From positions 1-64,000 of the forward strand of contig JAJDYE010000007.1 in NCBI GenBank assembly GCA_022822905.1: a DNA stretch of 64,000 bases. Direction: 5' to 3'. Numbering within the stretch: position 1 is the first letter of the stretch; every line of letters starts with the position of its first letter. A program made the position numbers and the translations under genes. The notes under the pieces are model-generated. The model had not been told where the DNA came from. It worked only from the letters and a program-made list of their open reading frames with translations, and made no database searches. Positions 8,090 to 15,878 of this stretch are shown piece after piece. This stretch comes from Acidimicrobiia bacterium. Its GTDB lineage: Bacteria; Actinomycetota; Acidimicrobiia; Acidimicrobiales; Bin134.

Positions 8090-8398
8090 CTATGGGTTTC
8101 GAAGGATGGCGTGCGTTCCACAGCGCCTCCACTGGATGTGGGTGTGCCCTTCAAGAACCGGGTTGCCGTAGGAGAAGGTGGCCCGTCCGTCTGGGGCCCA
8201 CGTCAACTCCCAAACCGAGGAAACCCTGTGTACACGCTTGACCCGGAGACCGCGGCGGAACCGGCTCTTTGTGCCAGCGTCAATCGCCTCCAAGTCCTCG
8301 ATGAAGTCCCGTAGGGCGGCAAGGAGTCGTTGCTTGTCTTGGCGGTTCAGCTTTTCGTAGTCGCGCTGGAAGGCAGCCGTCTTGTCGAATGTGGGCAA
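8090..8398 (-). CDS. RelE/ParE-like toxin
   Basis: A 102-aa basic protein. It opens FDKTAAFQRDYEKLNRQDKQRLLAAL, a helical N-terminus, then carries GLRVKRVHRVSSVWELTWAPDGRATFSYG and HIQWRRCGTH, the beta-sheet end typical of RelE/ParE-superfamily mRNA interferases and gyrase toxins. The ATG at 8398 lies nine bases after the stop of a short upstream frame whose tail looks like an antitoxin. Target activity cannot be read from sequence; the fold assignment is by pattern recognition. Confidence 0.65.
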   Translation of the reverse strand: MPTFDKTAAFQRDYEKLNRQDKQRLLAALRDFIEDLEAIDAGTKSRFRRGLRVKRVHRVSSVWELTWAPDGRATFSYGNPVLEGHTHIQWRRCGTHAILRNP

Positions 8399-8407
8399 TT
8401 GTTGGGT

Positions 8408-8590
8408 TCAGGGGCGGTCTTGGAGGGAGTCGAGGAAGTCCTCGGAACTCAAGTGCCGGGTGTACCGGCCAGCGGCGAGGTCGCCATCAGGATCTGGTGA
8501 ATCTGGCTTGACAGCCGATTGGGCTGCCCGACGCCTGCGACGGCTCGACAGCGCTGCTATTGGCGACTGCAACACCGACAAAAGAGACAC
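8408..8590 (-). CDS. Candidate antitoxin partner, possibly partial
   Basis: A 60-aa frame from a GTG at 8590, upstream of the RelE-like toxin in the same direction. The end, DLAAGRYTRHLSSEDFLDSL, looks like the toxin-binding tail of many short antitoxins (..AGR...F.S.EEFL..L). The N-terminal 35 residues are Arg/Ser-rich and look like an off-frame reading, and the frame has a stop shortly upstream. The true antitoxin may be longer and frameshifted. Confidence 0.4.
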   Translation of the reverse strand: MSLLSVLQSPIAALSSRRRRRAAQSAVKPDSPDPDGDLAAGRYTRHLSSEDFLDSLQDRP

Positions 8591-8878
8591 CGCACACCTC
8601 CAGGGCGACTTCGCCGATCACCATACCGACCAGTTCCACGTGCCACAACCATCGGTTGGGCCAATAGGCGAACGCCGACTCCTAAGGCTGCCTTCGGGCG
8701 GTCGTAGCTGTTCTTGGGCATGCTCCATTGCCGCATCGGAGAGACCAGCGGATTTGAGGCCTTCGGTGGGGGCTCAGGGGGTGTAGATTGCTCCCAGATC
8801 TACGAGGGGGGAATCGTCCCGAGAGGGGCGGTTCCCCCTGGTTTATTTGTTGGGCCTTTCCCTGCCAGTAGTCGTGGA
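8591..8878. other. Intergenic stretch
   Basis: No supported gene. It contains the hairpin at 8805-8839. The minus-strand frame MPKNSYDRPKAALG near 8690-8722 is short and unrecognised, possibly the lost start of the antitoxin at 8408-8590. Confidence 0.4.
8805..8839. terminator. Candidate terminator hairpin after the BrnT/BrnA-like operon
   Basis: GGGGGAA (8807-8813) pairs with TTCCCCC (8832-8838), with extra CG/CG pairing inside. The plus strand continues GGTTTATTTGTT, a T-rich tail. It lies about 40 bases beyond the antitoxin stop on the minus strand and so could end either direction of transcription. Confidence 0.45.
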
Positions 8879-9148
8879 TTACAGGTAGGCGTCGAGCGCG
8901 TCTCGGATGACTTGGCTCTCGGTCTTGTCGTCGGTTGCTGCCCGCTTCTTGATCCGTTTCTTGTAGCTGGGAGGAGCGCGGAATGTGTACACCTCGGCCC
9001 GTGCCTCTCCGATTCTCGGTGAGCGACGACGCGTCCGCTTGATCTTGGTGAGCTCGTCGGGCGTGAACTCGCGGTTCTCGAAGTCCGCGGCAACAGACTT
9101 GATCTCATCGCCGGTCAACGTCTTGTCGGTCTTAGCCTCATTGCTCAT
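8879..9148 (-). CDS. BrnA-like antitoxin
   Basis: An 89-aa charged protein. The N-terminal half is acidic and lysine-rich. The end, APPSYKKRIKKRAATDDKTESQVIRDALDAYL, is a C-terminal ribbon-helix-helix of the kind in BrnA and CopG-type antitoxins (..TES..VI.DAL..Y). Its ATG overlaps the stop of the upstream toxin by four bases. Toxin-first order is characteristic of brnT-brnA systems, where the antitoxin represses the operon. Confidence 0.65.
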   Translation of the reverse strand: MSNEAKTDKTLTGDEIKSVAADFENREFTPDELTKIKRTRRRSPRIGEARAEVYTFRAPPSYKKRIKKRAATDDKTESQVIRDALDAYL

Positions 9149-9396
9149 GGTCGCTCCCCGGTGAGGTAGGTGCGGAAAATCGGGCGAAGTGGCATCGCGT
9201 GAATGATCAGATTTTTTTCTGTTGTCTGGAGATACAGGAGTTCAAGCAGGTTGCCCGCACGATCGGGCCCGATGCAGAGGCTCTTGGTCGGTTCATTCTC
9301 AATGTCGATGTCATAGAAGCCCAGGGCGTGTTGCCATGCGTGCCAAATGTCCTCGTCGGCCAGACCGTGCCGGTAGGCCGACTCGAATATCTGCAC
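9145..9396 (-). CDS. BrnT-like toxin
   Basis: An 83-aa protein from a GTG at 9396. The pattern AYRHGLADEDIWHAWQHAL, then SLCIGPDRAGNLLELLYLQ, then IIHAMPLRP matches small BrnT/RelE-fold toxins (..HG....DI..A......IG.D..G..LEV......IIHAM..R). BrnT is a ribosome-dependent or free ribonuclease in characterised cases. The gene precedes its ribbon-helix-helix antitoxin, and an imperfect palindrome sits immediately upstream of the start. Confidence 0.65.
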   Translation of the reverse strand: MQIFESAYRHGLADEDIWHAWQHALGFYDIDIENEPTKSLCIGPDRAGNLLELLYLQTTEKNLIIHAMPLRPIFRTYLTGERP

Positions 9397-9398
9397 TG

Positions 9399-9419
9399 CT
9401 TAAGCGTAACACGTTTAAG
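9399..9419 (-). promoter_or_regulatory. Candidate operator of the BrnT/BrnA-like operon
   Basis: The imperfect palindrome CTTAAGCGTAACACGTTTAA(G) begins three bases upstream of the toxin GTG on the minus strand. Outer arms CTTAA/TTAAG and inner CGT/ACG are symmetric. A ribbon-helix-helix antitoxin would be expected to bind such a site and repress its own operon. Confidence 0.4.
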
Positions 9420-9522
9420 GATCGACCTGCTGCTCGCCCTGGCCGAGGGTGTTACCGCCTAGGCGCAGAGCAGCGAAATCGCTGGCCACGGACCCCCTTG
9501 GAGCCGCCTATCTTGTTCATGC

Positions 9523-10284
9523 ATGGCCGACAAGCAGATCTTGGTGATTGCCGGCCCTAACGGTGCGGGAAAGACCACGTTTGCGATGAGGCATCTGCGC
9601 AGCGAGGTGCCTGGTCTGCACTTCGTCAACGCCGATCTCATCGCCGCTGGTTTGTCGCCGCTTGATCGCGGTGCTGGTGTGGAAGCCGCAGCCGGCCGGC
9701 TGATGCTGGCCGAGATCAACCGTCTGGCTGCCCAGGGGCGCAGCTTCGCCTTCGAGACCACCCTGGCGGGCCGCTGCTACTTGAGGCGCATCGATCATTG
9801 GCGACGCGACGGCTATCGAGTGGTGCTGGTGTTTCTGAGTCTTGGCAGCCCCGAGGATGCTGTGCGGCGGGTAGCGGAGCGGGTGAGACAGGGGGGCCAT
9901 CGAGTGCCTGAAGATGTGGTTCGCAGGCGCTTCGACGCTGGACTGCGGAATTTGCGTGAGCTCTACATGGGTAGGGCTGACGAGTGGAGGGCGTTGGGCA
10001 ACACCGGGCCGGTGCCGCTGATTGCCGAGCAAGGCGTGAACCCAACGGGGTCAAGCGACATCGACCAGGTGGGATTTGCCGACCACCCTCCAGTCCTGCG
10101 CGGCGAAGAGTTGACCGAATCCGTCTTGCGGTCGCTGAGAATGGCCGCCAAGGACGCGCACCTATTGGCATATCAAACCGGTACGGGGGTGGTGACGCGG
10201 CGCAATGGCAAGGTGGCAGTCGTGCCTCCCGACCCAGCCATGTACGAAGACCTCATCCCGCCCCCCTTCCAAGGGAGCGACTAG
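9523..10284 (+). CDS. Zeta toxin-like P-loop kinase
   Basis: A 253-aa protein starting MADKQILVIAGPNGAGKTTF. The Walker A GPNGAGKT (residues 12-19), HFVNADLIAAGLSP, the AFETTLAG segment and the VVLVFLSLGSPEDAVRRVAERVRQGGHRVPEDVVRRRF block are typical of the zeta-toxin/uncharacterised kinase family, which phosphorylates UDP-N-acetylglucosamine or another small substrate. The catalytic Arg-rich lid is present. After residue 195 there is an extra 55 residues without known motifs. No epsilon-type antitoxin is adjacent, so it may be a stand-alone kinase. Confidence 0.75.
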   Translation: MADKQILVIAGPNGAGKTTFAMRHLRSEVPGLHFVNADLIAAGLSPLDRGAGVEAAAGRLMLAEINRLAAQGRSFAFETTLAGRCYLRRIDHWRRDGYRVVLVFLSLGSPEDAVRRVAERVRQGGHRVPEDVVRRRFDAGLRNLRELYMGRADEWRALGNTGPVPLIAEQGVNPTGSSDIDQVGFADHPPVLRGEELTESVLRSLRMAAKDAHLLAYQTGTGVVTRRNGKVAVVPPDPAMYEDLIPPPFQGSD

Positions 10285-10345
10285 GGACACTCGGCAGGGC
10301 TCAAAGGCGTTTTCGCCGCATGATCTGAGGACAGCCTAAGCGCGC

Positions 10346-10390
10346 TTCAAGTGCTGAAAAACTGACGTTTCAAGTGCTGAAAAACAGACG
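10346..10390 (+). repeat. Two tandem 22-bp direct repeats
   Basis: The unit TTCAAGTGCTGAAAAAC followed by T/A and GACG occurs at 10346-10367 and 10369-10390 with one substitution. It lies between the zeta-like gene and the second dispersed hairpin element. No gene spans it. Confidence 0.85.
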
Positions 10391-10410
10391 CATTGGCGAC
10401 GGGCGGGCCG

Positions 10411-10480
10411 ACAAAAAATAACCCCGCCATGCCCTGCAGAACAGGGCAGGCGGGGAAGAACGGACTCACCCTAGCCGAGC
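10411..10480 (-). repeat. Dispersed hairpin element, copy 2
   Basis: It has the same architecture as 7101-7170: ACAAAAA, CCCCGCC (10422-10428), GCCCTG/CAGGGC inner stem, GGCGGGG (10449-10455), then CTAGCCGAG at 10471. The inner loop differs while the stem is preserved, so base-pairing has been kept through change. On the minus strand it ends with a T-run and would act as an intrinsic terminator. A further 9-bp inverted repeat (GGGCCTTCA/TGAAGGCCC) follows at 10485-10513. Confidence 0.6.
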
Positions 10481-10552
10481 ATTTGGGCCTTCACAATGGA
10501 ATACTGAAGGCCCTATGGAGAGCTGGAGCGACACAGATCGGCGGCCGGCGTC

Positions 10553-10678
10553 ATGAGATACGAGGAACACGAATCGCTTCTCGAAACGCTGAACATCCTC
10601 TCCGATGAAGCCACTATGAGAGCCATTGCTGAAGCTGAGCGAGATATCGCTTCAGGCGATTTGGTCGAACTCGACTGA
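10553..10678 (+). pseudogene. Phd/YefM-type antitoxin C-terminal remnant
   Basis: 41 codons from an ATG at 10553 encode MRYEEHESLLETLNILSDEA and end AEAERDIASGDLVELD. This matches the C-terminal third of Phd/YefM antitoxins (E.E.LLETL.ILSD...A...E...D...G). The N-terminal DNA-binding part is missing and no toxin follows, so it is a fragment left by decay or recombination. Confidence 0.55.
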
Positions 10679-10886
10679 GGGCCTCGTGGCGAAATTGGCG
10701 CGCTGCGTCGCCAATGACATGCACTAATCTGGACGACGTAAGCCCTTGCTAGCCTCTCCCCTTTGCGGTGAAGCGACCTTGGGCATTGCTGGCCGGGGGG
10801 GTGGTGAGCTGGAGCTCAAGCCGCCACCCCCCAGGGCCTTATCCCCTCCACCTGCCCTGTCGACATCGCCTTGAGCTGAACCCGCT

Positions 10887-11024
10887 CCACATTCTGCGGG
10901 TTGAAAGCCCCACATTCTGCGGGTTGAGATTCTCAGAAACTGTAGGCTGAAACGCTCAGAAACTGTAGGATAGAACTTTCAGAAACTGTAGGCTGAAACG
11001 CTCAGAAACTGTAGGATGGTTAGA
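10887..11024 (+). repeat. Six 23-bp tandem repeats upstream of the DUF4143 gene
   Basis: Units start at 10887, 10910, 10933, 10956, 10979 and 11002, an exact 23-bp period. The first two share CCACATTCTGCGGGTTGA. The last four share TCAGAAACTGTAGG, alternating between CTGAAACGC and ATAGAACTT-like tails. The two subtypes align on a common core (ACATTCTGCGGG against AGAAACTGTAGG). The array ends 25 bases before the ATG at 11050, so it occupies the promoter/leader. There are no unique spacers, hence no CRISPR. Confidence 0.9.
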
Positions 11025-11049
11025 AACGTCCAAGCGATGAGAAACCCAC

Positions 11050-12321
11050 ATGACCGAAACGCTCACCCCTAACGGCTACATCCCACGAATCAGCGACCAC
11101 TCGATCGCGGAAGCGCTCGAAGCTATGCCAGCCATTGTGATTGAGGGCCCAAAGGGGTGCGGGAAGACGTGGAGCGGACGCAACTTCGCCCGAAGCGAGG
11201 TGCTACTCGACCAAGACGTCAACGCTCGACAGTCAGTGTCAACCGCGCCAGGGCGAATCCTCGAAGGCGACGAGCCGCGCCTATTGGACGAGTGGCAGCT
11301 CGCCGGCGAGATTTGGAACCAAGTCCGGCATGCTTGCGATGAGGGGCACCAAACCGGCAAGTTCATCCTGACCGGCTCCGCAGTACCCCCAGATGACATA
11401 ACCAGGCACTCTGGCGCTGGGCGCATCGGCCGGGTGCGCCTGCGTCCCATGTCATTGCTCGAATCCGACGAATCCACTGGCGATGTGTCACTGCAAACAC
11501 TCCTGGAAGGTGAATCCGTAGCAACCTCAAGGCCAGACGTCTCATTCGAAGAAGTCATAGATGCGGTGTGCCGGGGCGGCTGGCCCCGGAACCTCGGCAA
11601 GTCTGTCCGATCTGCCCAAATTCTCCTGCGCAGCTACATAGGAGAGATATGCCGCACCGACATCTCCTCCGTAGATGGTGTGGTCCGAGACCCCGATGGG
11701 GTTGGAAGGCTCTTGGCGTCATTTAGTCGAAACGTCGCCACCTTGGCTTCATTCTCGAAACTGGCCGAAGAAGCTTCCGGAGAGCGGGGTCTCAACCGGA
11801 CAACGGCAACAGAGTACGTACGGTCGTTGGAACGCCTGTTCATCGTGGAGGACCTGCCTCACTGGTCTACCCACCTCCGTTCACGGGCAACTCTGCTCAG
11901 CTCTCCCAAGAGACACTTGGCCGATCCATCGTTGGCAGCAGCCATTTTGGGGGCGAACTCTGGCCGTCTACTCAGGGACTTGAAAACACTCGGGTTCCTA
12001 TTCGAATCGCTGGTCGTACGCGATCTACGGGTCTACAGCCAAATAAGCGACGCCACCGTCTACCACTATCGGGACAGCGCCAAGCTTGAGGCTGACGCGA
12101 TTGTTGAAACCCGAGACGGGCGATGGATGGCCGTCGAGGTCAAACTCGGTGGAGAAGAGTGGATCGAAGAGGCTGCTCAATCCCTGCTCCGCCTCAGGAA
12201 CAAGGTGGACACCGACCGGGTTGGCGAGCCGGCCAAGCTGCTGATCATCACCGCTACCGGTTACGGCTACGACCGACCCGACGGCACAACCGTCCTCCCC
12301 ATCACCGCCCTGGGCCCCTGA
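11050..12321 (+). CDS. DUF4143-type AAA ATPase
   Basis: A 423-aa protein of the AAA_14/DUF4143 family. P-loop EGPKGCGKTWS lies near residues 33-43, Walker B-like RLLDEWQLA near 77-85, and sensor-like KFILTGSA near 108-115. The C-terminal half has LERLFIVEDLPHW and then a nuclease-like strand pair EADAIVETRDGRWMAVEVKLG, the PD-(D/E)xK-like arrangement of DUF4143. Biochemical function of this common family is unknown. The 23-bp tandem repeats lie directly upstream and are likely to control or mark it. Confidence 0.85.
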   Translation: MTETLTPNGYIPRISDHSIAEALEAMPAIVIEGPKGCGKTWSGRNFARSEVLLDQDVNARQSVSTAPGRILEGDEPRLLDEWQLAGEIWNQVRHACDEGHQTGKFILTGSAVPPDDITRHSGAGRIGRVRLRPMSLLESDESTGDVSLQTLLEGESVATSRPDVSFEEVIDAVCRGGWPRNLGKSVRSAQILLRSYIGEICRTDISSVDGVVRDPDGVGRLLASFSRNVATLASFSKLAEEASGERGLNRTTATEYVRSLERLFIVEDLPHWSTHLRSRATLLSSPKRHLADPSLAAAILGANSGRLLRDLKTLGFLFESLVVRDLRVYSQISDATVYHYRDSAKLEADAIVETRDGRWMAVEVKLGGEEWIEEAAQSLLRLRNKVDTDRVGEPAKLLIITATGYGYDRPDGTTVLPITALGP

Positions 12322-12333
12322 CCTGAACCGCTA

Positions 12334-13650
12334 TTAGCGGGGGCGGGGGGAGATGGCTAGGGAGAGGGCTACTGCCAATACTGCGGCTCCGGCGCCTAGG
12401 AGGTAGGAGTTGGCTAGGGAGGTGCCGGTGATGTCGGTGCCGATCACGATGACCATGGTCTGCATGCCGGTGGTCACGCCCACTTGGGTGAGGGTGCCCC
12501 TCATGCCGGAGGCCACGCCGTAGTCCTCGGGCTCCACCGCGTCGGAGGCGGTGGTGGTGAGCGACGGGAGCTGGATGCCGTGGCCGAAGGCCACCACGAA
12601 AAGCCCCGCCACCGTCCAGCCCAGCGAGGCCTGCCAGGCCGACAGGGCGAAGAACACCATGCCCACCGCCAGAAGCGACGATCCCACCACCGGGGTCATC
12701 CGGGCCCCCAGGCGGGGGTGGATGTAGCCGCCGGCGAAGGCGCATGAGCTGAACGTGATCGGCCGCACCGCCAATAGCAGGGTGGCCGCCCCGAGGCCCC
12801 AGCCCAGCCGCTCGGTGAACAGGAACGGGGTGATCACCAGGCCGCCCATGAACGAGAAGTTGGCCAGGGTCACCACCCAGATGGGGATGCTGAAGTTGCG
12901 CTTTCGCAGGTAGTCCATGCTGATGATGGGCTCGGGCACCCGCTGTTCGATGCGGGCGAACGCGGCCAGAAGCACCACCCCGCCGGCCATGAGCACGATG
13001 CTCACCGAGGTGCCCACCCCGTCGTTGCCCAACAGCGTGAGCCCCACCAGCACCAGCGCCACCCCGGCCGACAGCGTGAGGCCGCCCCAGTAGTCGATGG
13101 ACACCTCCAGGCCGCCGCCCATGGGCCGCACCACCGCCGCGCTGGTTACCAGGCCGACCACGGCGATCACCCCGAAGAAGGCGAACACCCACCGCCAGCC
13201 GAACTGCTCCACGATCTGCCCGCCCACGATCAGCCCGATGGCCGGGGCCCCCGACAGCGCCGACTGGTACCAGCCGATGGCCCTCGAGCGCGTGGAGATG
13301 GGGAACGCCAACAGCACCATGGCGGTGCCCGCGGCAGTGGCCACCCCGTTGGCCACCCCGGCCGCCACCCGGAACCCGATGAGGCTCTCGATGCTCCAGG
13401 CCAGCCCGCTGAGCGGCGTAACCACCACCAGCATCACCGCCGCGGCGAGAAAGGCCCGGCGGTGGCCGTAGACGTCGCCTAGCTTGCCGCCCAGCGACGT
13501 GGACACCGCCGAGGCCAAGATGGCCCCGGTCACCGTCCAGCTGGCGGCGCCGGTTCCGGTGTTCAGGTCGCGGGCGATGTCGCCGACGGCCACCGCGATC
13601 ACCGTCAGGCTCATGCTCACCCCGAACTGCACGGGGACGATGGCCGCCAT
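12334..13650 (-). CDS. MFS transporter, DHA2-like drug exporter
   Basis: A 438-aa, highly hydrophobic protein with the major facilitator loop motif GGKLGDVYGHRRAF near residues 54-67 and motif-C-like SALSGAPAIGLIVGG near 130-144. About 12-14 membrane segments are apparent. Such transporters export drugs or metabolites using proton motive force. The coding frame remains open and family-like (DDRYRFRL) for some 19 codons upstream of the ATG at 13650 but offers no standard start before a stop near 13716, so the N-terminus may be slightly longer. It lies downstream of the alpha/beta hydrolase in the same direction. Confidence 0.85.
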   Translation of the reverse strand: MAAIVPVQFGVSMSLTVIAVAVGDIARDLNTGTGAASWTVTGAILASAVSTSLGGKLGDVYGHRRAFLAAAVMLVVVTPLSGLAWSIESLIGFRVAAGVANGVATAAGTAMVLLAFPISTRSRAIGWYQSALSGAPAIGLIVGGQIVEQFGWRWVFAFFGVIAVVGLVTSAAVVRPMGGGLEVSIDYWGGLTLSAGVALVLVGLTLLGNDGVGTSVSIVLMAGGVVLLAAFARIEQRVPEPIISMDYLRKRNFSIPIWVVTLANFSFMGGLVITPFLFTERLGWGLGAATLLLAVRPITFSSCAFAGGYIHPRLGARMTPVVGSSLLAVGMVFFALSAWQASLGWTVAGLFVVAFGHGIQLPSLTTTASDAVEPEDYGVASGMRGTLTQVGVTTGMQTMVIVIGTDITGTSLANSYLLGAGAAVLAVALSLAISPRPR

Positions 13651-13713
13651 CAGGCGGAACCGGTAGCGGTCGTCGTAGCCGACCGCGGCGGTGCTCAGGG
13701 CGTCACGCCGAGC

Positions 13714-14649
13714 TCAAGCCGACAGCGCGGCCTTTGCCGCCGCAGCCGCGGTCTCCTGGGCGGCCACTGCGCCGGGGATGGCCAGGGTCATGCCGAAGAA
13801 ACCGTGGAACATGCCGTCGTAGCGGTGCACCTCACAAGCCACCCCGGCCTCTTGGAGGGCGGCCCCGTAGGCCTCGCCCTCGTTGCGCAGCGGGTCGTAC
13901 TCGGCGGTGATCACACAGGCCGGGGGCAGTCCGCTGAGGCTGTCGGCCTTGATGGGCGAGGCATAGGGGTTGTCGCGGTCGGCCACATCGGCGTACTGGT
14001 CGTAGAACCAGTCCATCGACTCCTTGGTGAGGAAATAGTCGAAGCCGTTCTCGGTCTGCGACGGCCAGGCGTTGGAGTCCATGTCGCAGCACGGATACAC
14101 CAGCAGCTGATGGGCGATGGCCGGGCCGCCCCGATCGCGGGCCATCTGGGCCACCACCGCGGCCAGGTTGCCCCCGGCGCTGTCGCCGGCCACCCCCAGC
14201 CGGGCGGCATCGGCGCCGATGTCGGCCGCGTTCTGGGCCACCCACTGGGTGGCGGCGTAGCAGTCTTCGGCCGCAGCCGGGAACTTGGCCTCGGGGGCGA
14301 GGCGGTAGTCCACCGACACGAACACCATGCCGGTGCGGTTCACCATCTCGCGCACCTGGCCGTCGTGGCTGTCGATGCCGCCGATCACCCAGCCCCCGCC
14401 GTGGAAGAACACCACCACCGGGCGGGCCTCATTTGTGGCCTCGGCCCAGTAGATGCGGATGGGCAGCTCGGTGCCGTCGGGGCCGGGAATCACCCGGTCT
14501 TCGGTGCGGGCCACATCCTCCACCGGCATGTCGCCGAGCTGCATGCGGTTGCGCAGCTCCACCGCGGTCATCGAGGCGATGCCCGCAAAGCTCACGCCGT
14601 TTTCTTCCATCATGTCCATGACGGCCTTGGCGGCCGGATCTAGTGCCAT
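13714..14649 (-). CDS. Alpha/beta hydrolase, hormone-sensitive lipase family esterase
   Basis: A 311-aa esterase. The oxyanion-hole motif HGGGWVIGG (near residue 82) and nucleophile elbow GDSAGG (near 152) define the HSL/acetyl-hydrolase family. The acid-base partners are visible as AEYDPLRNEG and HGFFGM. The start is placed at ATG 14649 (MALDPAAKA) rather than the in-frame ATG at 14673, because HSL members usually begin so. It probably hydrolyses short acyl esters in the cytosol. It is divergently arranged with the luciferase-like gene at 14743. Confidence 0.85.
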   Translation of the reverse strand: MALDPAAKAVMDMMEENGVSFAGIASMTAVELRNRMQLGDMPVEDVARTEDRVIPGPDGTELPIRIYWAEATNEARPVVVFFHGGGWVIGGIDSHDGQVREMVNRTGMVFVSVDYRLAPEAKFPAAAEDCYAATQWVAQNAADIGADAARLGVAGDSAGGNLAAVVAQMARDRGGPAIAHQLLVYPCCDMDSNAWPSQTENGFDYFLTKESMDWFYDQYADVADRDNPYASPIKADSLSGLPPACVITAEYDPLRNEGEAYGAALQEAGVACEVHRYDGMFHGFFGMTLAIPGAVAAQETAAAAAKAALSA

Positions 14650-14742
14650 GGCCCGCACACTAACCGAGCCCAATGCGCCTGCTTGGGGTCGCGCCGTTTA
14701 CCATCGGCCCCGGAACTGCGCCGCACACACAAGGGGATTGGC

Positions 14743-15855
14743 ATGGAGTTTGCGATGTTCTACGAGATTCCGGTGGCTCGGCCCTGGACTCGTGAGAGTG
14801 AGTACAACGCCTACCAGAACACCATCGAACAAGCCGTTCTGGGCGACAAGATGGGCTTCCACTCGTTCTGGACGGTGGAGCACCACTTCTTGGAGGAGTA
14901 CTCCCACTGCTCCAACCCCGAGGTGCTGTACGGCCACATCGCGGCGCTCACCGAGAACCTGCGGATCGGCTACGGCGTGCGGCTTCTGCCCAAGCCCTAC
15001 AACCACCCGGTGCGCACGGCGGAGTCGGTGGCGGTGCTCGACCTCATCAGCAACGGGCGGGTGGAGTTCGGCACCGGCCGCTCGTCCACCCGGGCCGAGC
15101 TGGAGGGCTTCAACATCCACCCCGACGAGACCCGGGCCCAGTGGGACGAGGCGCTTCGCCACATCGTGGGCTGCTGGACCAACGACGAGTACGAGTTCGA
15201 GGGCGACTACTGGTCGATGCCCAAGCGCCGGGTGCTGCCCAAGCCCCGCCAGGATCCCCACCCGCCCATCTGGGGGGCCACCAGCTCGGTGCCGGGCCAC
15301 TACGAGATCGGCAAGCGGGGCATCGGGCTGTGCTCGTTCACCGTGGGCCAGCCGCCCGAGGACTTGGCCGAGCGGCTCGAGGCGTTCCGCAAGGGCCACG
15401 CCGACTGCGACGAGCCGGTGGGGGCGTTCCGCAACGAGCGGGCCGCCACCTTCACCATGGTGCACTGCAACGAGACCAACGAGAAGGCCCGGGCCGCCGC
15501 CGAGGAGTCGTTCGTGTGGTATCCGGGCTACGGGGGCGGTCTCATCGCCTCGGTGGCCGACTACCTGGCCGACCTGGAGGTGGCCGAGCTGGGCACCTAC
15601 GAGTACACCGGCGATGCGGCCAAGAGTCGCGACGAGGGCCTTCTGGGCCAGATCACCATGGATTACATCTGGGAGTCGGGCGCCGCGGTGATAGGCGACC
15701 CCGACCGGTGCGTGGAGATCGCCAAGCGCTATGAGGCGGTGGGCTGCGACCTGTTGTTCTGCCTGTTCAACCCGTACAAGATGGCGCATGAGGATGTGAT
15801 GACCTCCATCGAACTCATGGGCAAATACGTGATCCCGGAGTTCAAGAACAGCTAG
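14743..15855 (+). CDS. LLM class flavin-dependent oxidoreductase
   Basis: A 370-aa bacterial luciferase-like monooxygenase. The N-terminus MEFAMFYEIPVARPW, the FHSFWTVEHHFLEEYSH block and GRVEFGTGRSSTRAEL are family signatures of FMN-dependent (two-component) luciferase-like enzymes. ATG 14743 is chosen with AAGGGG ten bases upstream. A second luciferase-like gene follows 23 bases later in the same direction, so the pair is probably co-transcribed. The substrate is unknown. Confidence 0.88.
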   Translation: MEFAMFYEIPVARPWTRESEYNAYQNTIEQAVLGDKMGFHSFWTVEHHFLEEYSHCSNPEVLYGHIAALTENLRIGYGVRLLPKPYNHPVRTAESVAVLDLISNGRVEFGTGRSSTRAELEGFNIHPDETRAQWDEALRHIVGCWTNDEYEFEGDYWSMPKRRVLPKPRQDPHPPIWGATSSVPGHYEIGKRGIGLCSFTVGQPPEDLAERLEAFRKGHADCDEPVGAFRNERAATFTMVHCNETNEKARAAAEESFVWYPGYGGGLIASVADYLADLEVAELGTYEYTGDAAKSRDEGLLGQITMDYIWESGAAVIGDPDRCVEIAKRYEAVGCDLLFCLFNPYKMAHEDVMTSIELMGKYVIPEFKNS

Positions 15856-15878
15856 TCGATTACTGACTGGAGGCGGCC

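Noticed and set aside
10485..10513. 9-bp inverted repeat as a separate terminator
   Set aside because: The stem is short with an 11-base loop, no T-run, and no gene ends just before it. It is noted only within the repeat element entry.
10887..11024. CRISPR array
   Set aside because: The 23-bp units are contiguous, with no unique spacers, and no cas genes are near.
13804..14643. 279-aa plus-strand frame across the alpha/beta hydrolase
   Set aside because: It is a His/Gly/Val-rich antisense reading; the minus strand has HGGGW and GDSAGG.
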